Position numbers and translations under genes: made by a program
In this document: in pieces, positions 1 to 9,417 of the stretch
Layout of the letters: the number at the start of each line of letters is the position of its first letter
Numbering within the stretch: the stretch's first letter is position 1
The notes under the pieces: model-generated
What the model saw: the letters and a program-made list of their open reading frames with translations, nothing else
Told to the model about the DNA's origin: nothing
Database searches by the model: none
Source of the DNA: Leptospira tipperaryensis
GTDB lineage: Bacteria > Spirochaetota > Leptospiria > Leptospirales > Leptospiraceae
DNA: 64,000 bases
Assembly (NCBI RefSeq): GCF_001729245.1
Contig: NZ_CP015217.1
Coordinates: forward strand, 2,222,001-2,286,000
Direction: 5' to 3'

Positions 1-221
1 CCCGTTCCACCTTCCGACTTGAAAGTATTTTGAAAAAAGGATTCACCACTGAGTAACGCACGTTTTGCGGAAGCCCAGATTCCACCTTCCGCCTTTGTCG
101 CCATCTTTACGGTGGGACTCATCGCAACCATCGCGCCGGACTCGGCACGGATCGTTTCTCCGTTTTCTAATTCCACTTGGATGATTGGAAAATCAGGTTT
201 TAGTAATATTTCGTGTTTCAC
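1..221 (-). CDS. AIM24 family protein, 3' end outside window
   Basis: This is the N-terminal part (about 73 residues) of a third AIM24/TIGR00266-type protein. It shows the same opening pattern as its two upstream neighbours: a short beta strand, then an acidic 'GETIRAESGAMVAM' stretch and a 'GESFFQNTF' motif. The start is a GTG at 221, preceded by AGGAG at good spacing. An ATG at 226-228 is out of frame. It begins 12 bases after the stop of the preceding paralogue, so the three genes are probably cotranscribed. The family forms a beta-rich fold of unknown biochemical role; in mitochondria the namesake affects inner membrane organisation. The C-terminus runs off the left edge. Confidence 0.85.
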   Translation of the reverse strand, partial: MKHEILLKPDFPIIQVELENGETIRAESGAMVAMSPTVKMATKAEGGIWASAKRALLSGESFFQNTFKSEGGT

Positions 222-233
222 GATTCATTCTCC

Positions 234-908
234 TTATCTTTTGATCGGAGGCAGTTGATTGCGGAACCAACTTCCTAAAGACGGAACGTTTCTGGATTGG
301 ATCCAGACCCTTCCTCTTCCTTTAAAACGAGCGACAAATCCTTCTCCACCCAAGAAGAAAGACTTCCATCCGCCGAACTTGGTCATCTCGTAATTAAGTC
401 CCTCGTCGAACGCGACGATATGCCCCGTATCCACGATCATCTCTCCGTCGACTTGCAGGATATCGATTCCGCCGTAACTGGAAATGAGAAGAGGTCCGTT
501 GCCGGAAAGTTTTAAGAAGAATAAAGATTCTCCGCTGATAAATCCTTTCAGACCTTGAAACTTGGTATCCATCTCTATGTTCGGAGAAGACGCGAGAAAG
601 GAACTGGATTGAACATAAACGGTTCCAGCAAGATCGATCTTATCCACGTCGCCCGGAAGAGTCGGTGCGAGTAGAACTTCTCCGTTTCCGGAAGAAGCTG
701 TGAAGGTGTTCATCCAAAAGGATTCTCCGCCGAGGAATGCCGCTTTTAAACTTTTTAAGAATCCGCCCTGCTGTGCTTTGTGGGTTTGAATCGTAATCCC
801 ATTGCTCATCGACATCATGGAACCGGATTCAGCTTTGATGGATTCTCCGCCGCCCAGAGTGACCTTTGCAAAACTATACGACGGTTTGCTAAGAATTTCA
901 ATATTCAT
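234..908 (-). CDS. AIM24 family protein (TIGR00266-like)
   Basis: The 224-residue protein has no signal peptide or membrane segment and is rich in glycine-punctuated beta-strand repeats. Recurring 'GGESFW', 'SGESLFFL' and 'GGEGFVARF' motifs fit the internally repeated beta-helix-like AIM24 fold. It opens with MNIEILSKPSYSFAKVTL, closely parallel to the next gene upstream (MNYEIIHKPSYSFLKVKL), so the two are tandem paralogues. It lies 15 bases downstream of that gene and 12 bases before the third copy. The molecular function of this family in bacteria is not known to me. The family call is secure; a role is not inferred. Confidence 0.9.
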   Translation of the reverse strand: MNIEILSKPSYSFAKVTLGGGESIKAESGSMMSMSNGITIQTHKAQQGGFLKSLKAAFLGGESFWMNTFTASSGNGEVLLAPTLPGDVDKIDLAGTVYVQSSSFLASSPNIEMDTKFQGLKGFISGESLFFLKLSGNGPLLISSYGGIDILQVDGEMIVDTGHIVAFDEGLNYEMTKFGGWKSFFLGGEGFVARFKGRGRVWIQSRNVPSLGSWFRNQLPPIKR

Positions 909-923
909 AATATTACCTTTTCC

Positions 924-1589
924 TTATTGAGGAAGGAGTCCCGTCAGCCAGGATAAGAATCCGGATGGAACCCGAGTCTGAATCAAAATTTTACCGTGAC
1001 CGGTAAACTCCATTACCAAACCTTCGCCGCCGAAAAGAGTGGACTTCCAACTTCCTCCGGCCTTTCCGATTTTATACTGAAGAGTTTTGTCAAAAGCGAC
1101 TACGTGTCCGGTATCGATCGTATAAGCGCCTTGTACTTCGATCGGAAGAATGGCTCCGTAAGAATTCAAAAAGAGTTTTCCGTTTCCCGTAACATCCAAA
1201 AGAAACACACCTTCTCCGCCGAGAAAGGAACGCAGTCCGCCGAATCTCGGTTTCATAGTAATCGTTTCATCGGAGGCGAGATAAGCGCCCGCTTCCACGA
1301 GAAGTCCGTTGTCCGTAAGATCGATTCCGACAACGTCCCCTGGAAGTTCCGGAGCAAAGCCGATCTCCGCGCCCGCGGAAGGAGCCTTGAAGACATTGAA
1401 GAAAAAGGATTCTCCGCCGAAAAATCTCCGCGAAAGTGCAGAAAGAAATCCGCTTCCCATTTTGGTTTCAACGTCGATCCCGGGTGTCATATAAACCATC
1501 GCGCCTGCTTCCGCTTTGATGGTTTCACCGGGCGACAATTTTACTTTTAGAAAAGAATACGAAGGTTTGTGGATGATCTCGTAATTCAT
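924..1589 (-). CDS. AIM24 family protein (TIGR00266-like)
   Basis: This is the first gene of the three-copy AIM24 cluster. The reading frame is open back to a TTG at 1619, but the ATG at 1589 gives the start MNYEIIHKPSYSF, which aligns with the start of the downstream paralogue, so it is preferred (221 residues). No clear Shine-Dalgarno precedes it. The body repeats 'FGGESFFFNVF', 'LGGEGVFLLDV' and 'FGGEGLVMEF' at regular intervals, as expected for the duplicated beta fold. It is divergent from the SDR gene that starts 87 bases away, so the shared gap should hold both promoters. Confidence 0.88.
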   Translation of the reverse strand: MNYEIIHKPSYSFLKVKLSPGETIKAEAGAMVYMTPGIDVETKMGSGFLSALSRRFFGGESFFFNVFKAPSAGAEIGFAPELPGDVVGIDLTDNGLLVEAGAYLASDETITMKPRFGGLRSFLGGEGVFLLDVTGNGKLFLNSYGAILPIEVQGAYTIDTGHVVAFDKTLQYKIGKAGGSWKSTLFGGEGLVMEFTGHGKILIQTRVPSGFLSWLTGLLPQ

Positions 1590-1676
1590 AGAAGCAGCAA
1601 TGTAAATAAATTGACTCAAACGTCAATCGAAAAGTGTTTTCAGAAGCGATCCAAAGAATTATATGGGAGGAACACT

Positions 1677-2345
1677 ATGGCACAAAGAAACGTATTTATC
1701 ACGGGAACGAACCGCGGAATCGGATTGGAACTTACAAAACACTTTCTCTCAAAAGGAGATCAGGTATTTGCGCTTTGTAGAAGAAGTTCCACGGAGCTCG
1801 TTCGTCTAAAACCCACTCGGATCCTCGAAGGGATCGACGTCCTCAATTCGAATTCAATCCAAGCTTTGACTTCTAAAGTTTTAGATACTAAGATCGACAT
1901 TCTTATCAACAACGCTGGGATTTTGATTCCGGACAATCTACAGACTCTCGACGAAGACAATATCATCACTCAATTCTTAGTCAATTCCCTAGGGCCTTTG
2001 AAAGTTGTACACGCGCTTCTACCCTTCCTCAAAGAGGATGCAAAGCTCGTGTTCTTAACGAGTAGAATGGGTTCCATCGCGGACAATACATCGGGTTCTT
2101 ACTATGGATATCGCGCGTCCAAAGCCGCCTTAAACGCAATCGCGGTCAGCTTGGCCCGAGATCTGGCGCCAAAAGGAATCTCCGTCGGGATCTTTCATCC
2201 CGGAATGGTAGCGACAGAAATGACAGGAAGACAAGGAATTTCTCCCGAAGAAAGTGTAGTCGGTTTAGCAGAACGGATCGATGCTCTGAATCTCGCGAGC
2301 TCGGGTAAATTCTTTCATCAAAACGGAGAAGAATTGCCCTGGTGA
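1677..2345 (+). CDS. short-chain dehydrogenase/reductase
   Basis: This 222-residue classical SDR has an N-terminal Rossmann motif TGTNRGIG (residues about 9-16), an NNAG motif (about 79-82), and a catalytic Ser plus YGYRASK (Tyr-x3-Lys) later on. The start is the ATG at 1677, preceded by GGGAGG at 1665-1670. An upstream in-frame extension to 1569 crosses into the divergent gene and lacks the family alignment. The enzyme should use NAD(P)H, but the substrate cannot be told from sequence. A 6-bp hairpin at 2351-2370 follows the stop codon. The gene is divergent from the AIM24 cluster and is followed by lpxC, which has its own promoter. Confidence 0.88.
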   Translation: MAQRNVFITGTNRGIGLELTKHFLSKGDQVFALCRRSSTELVRLKPTRILEGIDVLNSNSIQALTSKVLDTKIDILINNAGILIPDNLQTLDEDNIITQFLVNSLGPLKVVHALLPFLKEDAKLVFLTSRMGSIADNTSGSYYGYRASKAALNAIAVSLARDLAPKGISVGIFHPGMVATEMTGRQGISPEESVVGLAERIDALNLASSGKFFHQNGEELPW

Positions 2346-2350
2346 TCGAT

Positions 2351-2370
2351 GGGACAATAACCTGTGTCCC
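2351..2370 (+). terminator. hairpin after SDR gene, no U-tract
   Basis: A perfect inverted repeat GGGACA / TGTCCC with an 8-base loop starts 6 bases after the SDR stop codon. There is no following T-run, so it may be a weak terminator or a 3' end stabiliser rather than a canonical intrinsic terminator. Confidence 0.35.
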
Positions 2371-2486
2371 AGTAGATACACTGTTGTAGAAATGAGACGG
2401 TTTGTCAGAAATTTATTTCAAATTATGTCGGATTGGACCGCAAACCCCCCTTGGCTAGCCCGAAAAAACCGGTTTTAATAAACCCT

Positions 2487-2503
2487 TTGGCATAGAGTTT
2501 GCT
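2487..2503 (+). promoter_or_regulatory. putative sigma-54 (RpoN) promoter of lpxC
   Basis: The sequence TGGCATAGAGTTTGCT carries GG (2489-2490) and GC (2501-2502) separated by exactly 10 bases, and matches the -24/-12 consensus TGGCACG-N4-TTGCW at 10 of 12 defined positions. Transcription would start near 2514, giving a leader of about 129 bases. A sigma-70 reading of the same bases would need a spacer of only about 10 bases and is unlikely. No activator (enhancer-binding protein) site was identified. Confidence 0.6.
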
Positions 2504-2514
2504 TATATAGGGAC

Positions 2515-2642
2515 ATAGGGGTTCAAACCAAACCGAAAACTTCGGTGGAATTTTGGCTCTTGAGAATACGAAAAGCGAACTTCGACGCTCCTACGGATGT
2601 CCTTTGATAAGGAAGCAGTTGGAAAATCGAAAATGCACAACT
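2515..2642 (+). promoter_or_regulatory. long structured leader of lpxC without Shine-Dalgarno
   Basis: The predicted leader contains two compact hairpins: ACCGAA/TTCGGT at 2532-2546 (3-base loop) and TCCTT/AAGGA at 2600-2613 (4-base loop). No purine-rich ribosome site lies within 15 bases of the lpxC ATG; the nearest GGA is at 2621-2623. The leader could carry translational control of lpxC, but this is inference. The open frame back to 2553 lies within it and shows no homology to LpxC. Confidence 0.4.
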
Positions 2643-3548
<906 letters not shown>

Positions 3549-3571
3549 GAATTCTTTTTACTTTCGTCATA

Positions 3572-3612
3572 GACCTCATTCCAGAGGTCGAGCCGCGCCC
3601 TCTTCTGACCTC
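3572..3612 (+). other. alternative-pairing repeats between lpxC and ptsI
   Basis: The hexamer GACCTC occurs at 3572-3577 and 3607-3612, and its complement GAGGTC lies between them at 3584-3589. The middle copy can pair with either flank, giving mutually exclusive hairpins. This geometry is seen in attenuators, but there is no clear U-tract, and the six-base length makes chance possible. Confidence 0.3.
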
Positions 3613-3693
3613 CGTCATTTTTAGAAAAGAATTGTCAGATTCTTCTTTTCGAGAATTCTGTAGTCGAGTTTTACTCGGAAATCAACTTTATAA

Positions 3694-5436
3694 ATGATCC
3701 CCTCCAAACGGACAGTTTTCACCGGAATCACAGCTTTCCCAGGGAAACTATACGGTAAGGTTCTCAAAACCGGAAAAAAAAGGAATACGATCCTTACCGG
3801 AACCTACGTACACGAATCGGCCAAAGAAGAAGAAATCGAAAAGTTCAAAATCGCTCTCGAAGAAAGCCTCGAAAGCCTTCGGATCCTCATTACGTCCGTC
3901 GAAGCGTCCGGTCCGGACAATAAAGAAGTTCAGGAAATTTTAGAAACCCAGGCGATGATCTGTTCGGATCCGGGTCTTTCCACCTCGGTTCAAAAAAGAA
4001 TTTTGGATCTGGGAGAAAACGCGATTCTTGCCGTACAAAACGTAACCCATGAGATCACCGAAAAATTTCGGGCCATGGAGAATGAATTCTTCAGAGAAAG
4101 AGTGGATCATTTTCACGACGTCTCGAATCGACTGATCGAATTCATCGCGGGAAAAAAAGAAGAAGATTCTTTTTTATCCGGTCTGAAGGAAGACCTGATC
4201 TTGGTCGCGAGAGAACTCACACCTTCTCAGATGATTCTTATGGATAAGACAAGAATCCGGGGAATCGTAACGGACCTCGGAGGAAAGACGGGCCACATGG
4301 CCATCCTCGCGAGAAACTATGGAATTCCTACGGTCGTCGGTTTAAAAGATTTTTCCTCTTATGTGAGGGATAACGAATTCATATTCTTAGATGCGGAAGC
4401 GGGAAGCGTAGTAAGGTTTCCGACTTTGGAAGAAATAAAATACTACGGCTTTAGTTCCACCTATCCTGTCGAGGAAAGCGGAACCAAAAAAACCCGGGCC
4501 GTAAGTAAGGACGGAATTCGGGTCAAGATCAAATGTAATTTAGAATCCGAACTCGACTGCGAACAAGCGATCCGTTTTGGCGCGGAAGGAGTCGGTCTCT
4601 TTCGAAGCGAATCCCTATTCTTAAAATACCAGGACAGTAACGTCTCCGGAGAAGAACAGTTTCGCGCTTACAAAGCGATCGCCGAAGGAATGGAAGATAA
4701 ACCCGTTACGATCCGCACCTTTGATATCGGCGCCGATAAATTCTCAACCGGAGAAGAAGAGGAAAATCCGTTTTTGGGAAACAGAGGAATTCGATATTCC
4801 CTTTCCAACCCTGAATGGTTCAGTGAACAACTAACGGCGATTTTGCGAGCCTCGGCTTTTGGGAATGTGAGCATACTACTTCCTATGATCACCGGGCCCG
4901 CCGAGATCATCAAAACCAGAGAACTATTAGAAGAATGTAAACGCAAACTCAGCGCTCAAAAAGAGAAATTTAATAAGAAGATCAAAATGGGCGTGATGAT
5001 AGAAACTCCGGCTGCGGTTTCCGCCTTGGATTTGATCGCGAGAGAAGCCGATTTCTTTTCGGTGGGAACTAACGATCTTTTACAATACATCATGGCGGTG
5101 GATCGAAATAACATCCACGTTTCTTCGCTTTACAATCCGTATCATATCGCCTTCTTACGGGCACTGATTCGAATCGTGGAAGTATCGAGGGACTACGACA
5201 AACCTCTTGGAATTTGCGGAGAACTTGCGTCGGATACGAACTTTACGATCTTCTTAATCGGAATCGGAATCCGGGATCTTTCAGTTTCCATTCCATTCTT
5301 AAATCCGATTCGAAAGATCATTCGTTCCATCTCCTTACATCAGGCCGGAACCTTGGTAAAAAAAATCATCGAACTTTCGGAAGAAGAAAACTACGAGAAC
5401 ATCGAAGCCTTCCTCTTTAGCAAACACTTGAGTTAA
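3694..5436 (+). CDS. ptsI: phosphoenolpyruvate-protein phosphotransferase (enzyme I)
   Basis: Enzyme I transfers phosphate from PEP to HPr. The 580-residue protein has the family order: an HPr-binding helical domain, the phosphohistidine swivelling domain with GGKTGHMAILAR (active H201), then the PEP-binding TIM barrel with VKIKCNLE, GAEGVGLFRSE, the signature DFFSVGTNDLLQY and the catalytic C508 in GICGELA. The start ATG at 3694 yields MIPSKRTVFTGITAFPG, matching the usual 'GI.aspG' opening. No HPr, enzyme II or sugar permease gene is adjacent, so a regulatory rather than sugar-transporting PTS is likely. The stop overlaps by 4 bases the stop of the convergent unknown gene. Confidence 0.95.
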   Translation: MIPSKRTVFTGITAFPGKLYGKVLKTGKKRNTILTGTYVHESAKEEEIEKFKIALEESLESLRILITSVEASGPDNKEVQEILETQAMICSDPGLSTSVQKRILDLGENAILAVQNVTHEITEKFRAMENEFFRERVDHFHDVSNRLIEFIAGKKEEDSFLSGLKEDLILVARELTPSQMILMDKTRIRGIVTDLGGKTGHMAILARNYGIPTVVGLKDFSSYVRDNEFIFLDAEAGSVVRFPTLEEIKYYGFSSTYPVEESGTKKTRAVSKDGIRVKIKCNLESELDCEQAIRFGAEGVGLFRSESLFLKYQDSNVSGEEQFRAYKAIAEGMEDKPVTIRTFDIGADKFSTGEEEENPFLGNRGIRYSLSNPEWFSEQLTAILRASAFGNVSILLPMITGPAEIIKTRELLEECKRKLSAQKEKFNKKIKMGVMIETPAAVSALDLIAREADFFSVGTNDLLQYIMAVDRNNIHVSSLYNPYHIAFLRALIRIVEVSRDYDKPLGICGELASDTNFTIFLIGIGIRDLSVSIPFLNPIRKIIRSISLHQAGTLVKKIIELSEEENYENIEAFLFSKHLS

Positions 5437-6119
5437 GAGATTTCTTTTTCCAAAATCAGAAACACAAAAGAATCCCAAACCGTTTCCTTTTCCTGAAAGA
5501 AAACGGGACCTAGTGTTTCCTTATCCTTTTTCAAACAAAGATAGGAATGTTTATCCGTACGAAGATAGAATTTTCCGCAGGTTCCCGAAAGAGTTTGGAT
5601 CAGATCCTTTAGAAGTTTAGGAAGATTTTTCTCGTCTTCGGGAAGGGAAACTCCGGTGATCAGAATCTCTTGATTCTCCCAGGTTCCTGTGATGGAAACG
5701 GCTTTCGGATTCCATTCTTCAAACAATTCCTTTTCGTAGGAAGCCAGGGCCGGATTGAGAATATTATGAATTTCAGAATTCATCGAGAGTGGAAATTCTT
5801 TTCCCACAACTCTGGGAATAAATCCCTCGGCGCGAAACTGTTTCCAGTCCTCGAACCCTTCGATCTTCGCGAGTCCTCGAACAAAGCCTGGTGTGAATCC
5901 GCCGACTGTGATCGTATCTTTAGAACAATTTGCGGTCAGGATCGAACGCATACAAAGAAAGCCTAGATTATAAGGTGAAAATTGAGAGACCTGGGAAAAG
6001 TTCCAAACCTCGTTTTCTCTCTTCGGAGAAAGATAGAGATTGTCCAGTGCGTATAAATCTCCGTGTCCGGAGGGGGAAAATACCGAAGATTTCTGGAGTT
6101 GTTTCTGAGTGCCGGCCAT
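5433..6119 (-). CDS. hypothetical protein
   Basis: A 228-residue protein that I do not recognise. It is soluble by composition, with no signal peptide or membrane span. The N-terminal half carries 'GHGDLYALDNLYLSP' and a central 'VRGLAKIEGFEDWKQFRAEGFIPRVVGKEFPL'; the C-terminal half looks like alternating strands and helices. The ATG at 6119 lies only 37 bases from the terminator stem that follows the acyl-CoA synthetase, so the gene probably has its own promoter squeezed into the terminator region. No Shine-Dalgarno is visible. It converges on ptsI with a 4-base overlap. Its length and normal codon use support a real gene. Confidence 0.7.
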   Translation of the reverse strand: MAGTQKQLQKSSVFSPSGHGDLYALDNLYLSPKRENEVWNFSQVSQFSPYNLGFLCMRSILTANCSKDTITVGGFTPGFVRGLAKIEGFEDWKQFRAEGFIPRVVGKEFPLSMNSEIHNILNPALASYEKELFEEWNPKAVSITGTWENQEILITGVSLPEDEKNLPKLLKDLIQTLSGTCGKFYLRTDKHSYLCLKKDKETLGPVFFQEKETVWDSFVFLILEKEIS

Positions 6120-6160
6120 ATACTGTTTTATCGGTACGCGGCCAATTTCTCAGAAGAAAT

Positions 6161-6191
6161 AAAAAAGCCAGCTTTTGAGGGCTGGCTTTTT
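6161..6191 (-). terminator. intrinsic terminator of the acyl-CoA synthetase gene
   Basis: A perfect 6-bp GC-rich stem (GCCAGC at 6167-6172, GCTGGC at 6181-6186) with an 8-base loop is flanked by A6 on the left and T5 on the right, so the A/T tracts extend the stem and give a U-tract on either strand. It lies 24 bases past the stop codon of the minus-strand gene at 6215-8269. Confidence 0.88.
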
Positions 6192-6214
6192 CCAATTCGA
6201 AAGATCGAAAAATT

Positions 6215-8269
6215 CTAATCTTGGTTGGTAGCGTAGATTTTTTTGATCTTGTCGATGTATTTTTCGGTGATCACGTGACGTTTCATTTTCATCATGTTGT
6301 TCAACTCTTCGCCTACTTCAAAAGGTTTGGAGATGATGATAAAAGGAGTCACCTGTTCAAAGGACTTAAATCCGTTCTTCGTATTGTTTAGAGCCTTGAT
6401 CTCTTTTCTGTAAAGGTCGTAAACTTTCGGATTTTCGATCAGTTTCTCGTTGTTCGGTTCGTTGATTCCGTTTTCTTTCGCCCATTCTTGGAGCTTTTCG
6501 AAATCCGGAACGATGAGAGCGCCTAAATTCTTCTGATCCTGACCGATCACCATACACTGACTGATGTAAGCGGATTCCTGGAGTTTGTTCTCGATCGGAA
6601 CCGGCTCCACATTTTCTCCGCCCAAAAGAACCACGGTGTCTTTCGCACGGCCTGTCAATGTGAGGGTCTTTTTAAAGTTGATCATCCCCATATCGCCGGT
6701 GTTCATCCAGCCGTCTTGGATCGCCTTGGAAGTAGCCTCTTCGTTTTTGAAATAACCTTTCATCACTTGAGGTCCTTTGACGAAAACGACTCCTTTCAGT
6801 CCAAGTTTCCCTTGAGAAATATTTCCTTCTTCATCGATTTCTGTGAGAACCGCGTTGTTATCGTTACGAATCTGGAGTTTTGTCTTTGGAGCCACCACAC
6901 CCACGGAACCAATGATCAGTTTTTCAAAAGTTCTAACCGAAATTACCGGAGACGTTTCCGTCATACCGTAACCTTCCAGAACGTTGATTCCGATGTTTCC
7001 AAAGAATTCGTCCACGTGTCTTGGAAGAGCCCCTCCGCCGGAAATGGACGCTTTGAGTTGTCCGCCCGTCGCAGCCCTGATCTTCGAGAGCACGATTCTA
7101 TCCAGAGTGAAGCTGTTCAAGAACACGGCAAAACCGGCAATCGTGTAAAGTGGAGAAGTCAGGAAGTGAAGTTCGGTTCCGGCGAAATAAGCGCCTAACG
7201 CGCCCGCAAGAATCGTAAGTGTAAAAGGTCCGGTCAACAGAAGTTGTACGAACATTAGAATTCCGTAAAAGAAAGATCCGATCGGATTTCTTCCACGATA
7301 ATCCACTTCGATTCCTTTTAGAAAACGAACCGCTTGGTTTCTCTTGCTCGAAAAGAAGTATGCGAGTTTGAAAAGACCTCTGCGAAGCGCAGGAGTCTGA
7401 GCCGGGTCGTTGATTCTTGTATAAATTCCGTTGTAGATGTTTTCCCAAAGTCTTGGCGCAGAACCCATAAACGTGGGTTTTACGGTCGCCAAATCCTGAC
7501 GAAGATCTCTCACGTTCGTATAGTATGTAGCCGCTCCAAGTCCGAGACAAACGTATTCGACTACTCTTTCGAAAACGTGCCAAATCGGAAGGATGGAAAG
7601 TAGACGTGCGTCCGCTTGAATCTTTAACATCGGACTTACGTGATTTACCTGGTGCATCATGTTGGAATGTTTCAACATAACTCCCTTAGGAAGTCCCGTA
7701 GTTCCGGAAGTGTAGATCAGAGTAAAAAGATCGTCGGGTTGAATCGCGGACACTCTTTCTTCCGCTTTTCTGGATCCGCCTTCTCTCAGTTTTTTCCCTT
7801 TTTCTATAAGATCCTGCATTTTCAAAACGCCGGGTGCGGTACTCGCCGCATCCATCATGATGATGGTCTTTACGTTATTCAGCTGAGATTTGTTTCTGTT
7901 AAACTTCTCGAGTATCTTATCGTTTTCGATAAAAACAACTTCCACTTCCGAGTGATTGAGGATATAAACGATTTCAGAATCTGTAATATCAGTTCCGCGT
8001 GGAACGTCGGCAGCGCCGGTTAAAATCACACCGTAGTCTGCGATCATCCATTCGATACGATTGTCTGCGAGTAAACCTACTCTTTGCTTTTGTTGAACAC
8101 CTAACTCGATCAATGCTTCCGCAAGATTTAAACCTTGTTCGTACAGTTGACCGTATGTGGTAGGATAGTAGTCCTTCTTGGAATCTTTTGAAAAGAACGC
8201 CGGTAGGTCCCGAAATTTTTCCGCAGATTCACGAAATAGCTGGGCTAAGTTTTCCGCCATGAAACTCAT
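6215..8269 (-). CDS. long-chain acyl-CoA synthetase (AMP-forming), membrane-inserted type
   Basis: This 684-residue enzyme activates fatty acids to acyl-CoA via an acyl-adenylate; Leptospira lives on host fatty acids by beta-oxidation. It shows the AMP-binding P-loop [11 protein letters not shown] (about residues 185-195), [17 protein letters not shown] (about 435) and the C-terminal WMNTGDMG and GRAKDTVV motifs. Two hydrophobic segments at about residues 333-390 interrupt the adenylating domain, suggesting membrane association; bacterial and plant long FACS forms share this layout. Start ATG at 8269 with AGGAG just upstream; the second ATG (residue 4) is a possible alternative. A strong terminator follows. 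Confidence 0.92.
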   Translation of the reverse strand: MSFMAENLAQLFRESAEKFRDLPAFFSKDSKKDYYPTTYGQLYEQGLNLAEALIELGVQQKQRVGLLADNRIEWMIADYGVILTGAADVPRGTDITDSEIVYILNHSEVEVVFIENDKILEKFNRNKSQLNNVKTIIMMDAASTAPGVLKMQDLIEKGKKLREGGSRKAEERVSAIQPDDLFTLIYTSGTTGLPKGVMLKHSNMMHQVNHVSPMLKIQADARLLSILPIWHVFERVVEYVCLGLGAATYYTNVRDLRQDLATVKPTFMGSAPRLWENIYNGIYTRINDPAQTPALRRGLFKLAYFFSSKRNQAVRFLKGIEVDYRGRNPIGSFFYGILMFVQLLLTGPFTLTILAGALGAYFAGTELHFLTSPLYTIAGFAVFLNSFTLDRIVLSKIRAATGGQLKASISGGGALPRHVDEFFGNIGINVLEGYGMTETSPVISVRTFEKLIIGSVGVVAPKTKLQIRNDNNAVLTEIDEEGNISQGKLGLKGVVFVKGPQVMKGYFKNEEATSKAIQDGWMNTGDMGMINFKKTLTLTGRAKDTVVLLGGENVEPVPIENKLQESAYISQCMVIGQDQKNLGALIVPDFEKLQEWAKENGINEPNNEKLIENPKVYDLYRKEIKALNNTKNGFKSFEQVTPFIIISKPFEVGEELNNMMKMKRHVITEKYIDKIKKIYATNQD

Positions 8270-8421
8270 TCACTCCTGATATCTTTAGTTCAATACAACT
8301 TAGGAATTCCGACTAGATACTGTCGGGTAAGGATTCAAAATTAAATATAGAACCTCAGAAATAAACCCTTTTTTTGGATCGCTTCGAGGACGGTCTTATT
8401 TATTTACCGTGTTATACAATA

Positions 8422-8919
8422 CTATGGTGCAGTGAACCAATTTGAAAAACTGGCTCTGAGTTTTGGATAGTCTCGATCCTGAATCCCATACTGAATTTTC
8501 AGGAGTTTTCCGGAAACGCTGAATACAAGAAGAGCCGGTTGCCCTTCCACCTTATATTCGTTTATAAGCGCAAAATCCCGATCCACAAAAGACGGGTAGG
8601 TCATTCCGAATTCCCGAGCGGCTTGGATATGTTCCTGTTTTGTAAGTTCCGGTTCCGTGTTGATTCCCAAAAGAACCCCATTCTTACCCTGCAGATCTTT
8701 TGAAAGCTTTTCTAAAACTGGAACCGCTTCCTTACAAGGCTCGCACCAAGAAGCCCAGACGTCCAAGAGCAAAACCTTTCCCTTGTATTCCTGGAGACTT
8801 ATAGCTTTGTTGTCGAGGTCCGAAAGTTTGAGTTTATAGAGAATCGATTCTTCTTTGGAAGAATTGCAGGCTGAGAAAAAAATCAGAAGAGAAGAAAAAA
8901 ACCAACGCGTTAGAAACAT
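8422..8919 (-). CDS. TlpA/ResA-type thiol-disulfide oxidoreductase, lipoprotein
   Basis: This 165-residue thioredoxin-fold protein has the active site WASWCEPC (C59, C62) followed by the AhpC/TSA-type 'LLLDVWASW' strand and a cis-Pro in EGQPALLV. The start ATG at 8919 gives a short signal peptide ending in a lipobox-like LLIFFSAC, with Cys18 as the likely lipidation site. The frame is open to a TTG at 8991, but that extension would bury the signal peptide. It is probably periplasmic and membrane-anchored, reducing disulfides, for example in cytochrome c maturation. The neighbouring upstream gene is divergent and unknown. Confidence 0.88.
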   Translation of the reverse strand: MFLTRWFFSSLLIFFSACNSSKEESILYKLKLSDLDNKAISLQEYKGKVLLLDVWASWCEPCKEAVPVLEKLSKDLQGKNGVLLGINTEPELTKQEHIQAAREFGMTYPSFVDRDFALINEYKVEGQPALLVFSVSGKLLKIQYGIQDRDYPKLRASFSNWFTAP

Positions 8920-9006
8920 CTCTTCACATCTTCCTAAAATCGGAAAGAATGTAAATGGAAAAAATCTTTCCAGCTTACCACACAGTTTCAAACTGGGATC
9001 ACACCA

Positions 9007-9417
9007 GTGAATCCTGTCTTCTATAATTACTTTTCGGGTCCGGAAGAATTTTTAACTTATCTCAAGAAAGATCGATTCGGAGGATCCGGAATGATCTCCA
9101 CACCCGTTCCCAAAGAACCTTATTTTTCGGAAACAAATCGAAAAGCGAGATTGGAGCTTCAGGAAAATCAGATCTTGATTTTTTTAAAAGGGAAGGAAAC
9201 TTCCAAAACGTTTGCAATTCCTCTCAACGGAAATTCGAAAAAGAACGAACTGGAATTTTTACCCGATTATCTCAGTTTTAAGAATGGAGAGGAAACGTTC
9301 ACGGTTCGGCTCCAACCCTTGGATCGAGAAAGAATTCATCTTCAGATCGATTCTAAGATCGGTTTGGAATTTTCGGGAACTCTTTCCAGACTTAAGGGCT
9401 GGAGGAAATGGTTTTAG
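9007..9417 (+). CDS. hypothetical protein
   Basis: A 136-residue protein of unknown function, starting at a GTG (9007) 87 bases from the divergent TlpA-like gene. No Shine-Dalgarno is evident. It contains no signal peptide or membrane segment and looks like a small beta-rich domain ('ILIFLKGKETSKTFAIPL', 'GEETFTVRLQPL'). It overlaps the convergent glycosyltransferase gene by 26 bases, ending in basic residues LKGWRKWF. The reading frame is clean and the codon use resembles its neighbours. Confidence 0.62.
   Translation: MNPVFYNYFSGPEEFLTYLKKDRFGGSGMISTPVPKEPYFSETNRKARLELQENQILIFLKGKETSKTFAIPLNGNSKKNELEFLPDYLSFKNGEETFTVRLQPLDRERIHLQIDSKIGLEFSGTLSRLKGWRKWF

Noticed and set aside
996..1550. 184-residue plus-strand open frame antisense to the first AIM24 gene
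   Set aside because: Codon use and amino acid mix do not look coding; the minus-strand frame has clear family motifs across the same bases.
2487..2508. Sigma-70 promoter TTGGCA ... TTATAT upstream of lpxC
   Set aside because: The spacer would be only about 10 bases; the GG-N10-GC geometry fits sigma-54 instead.
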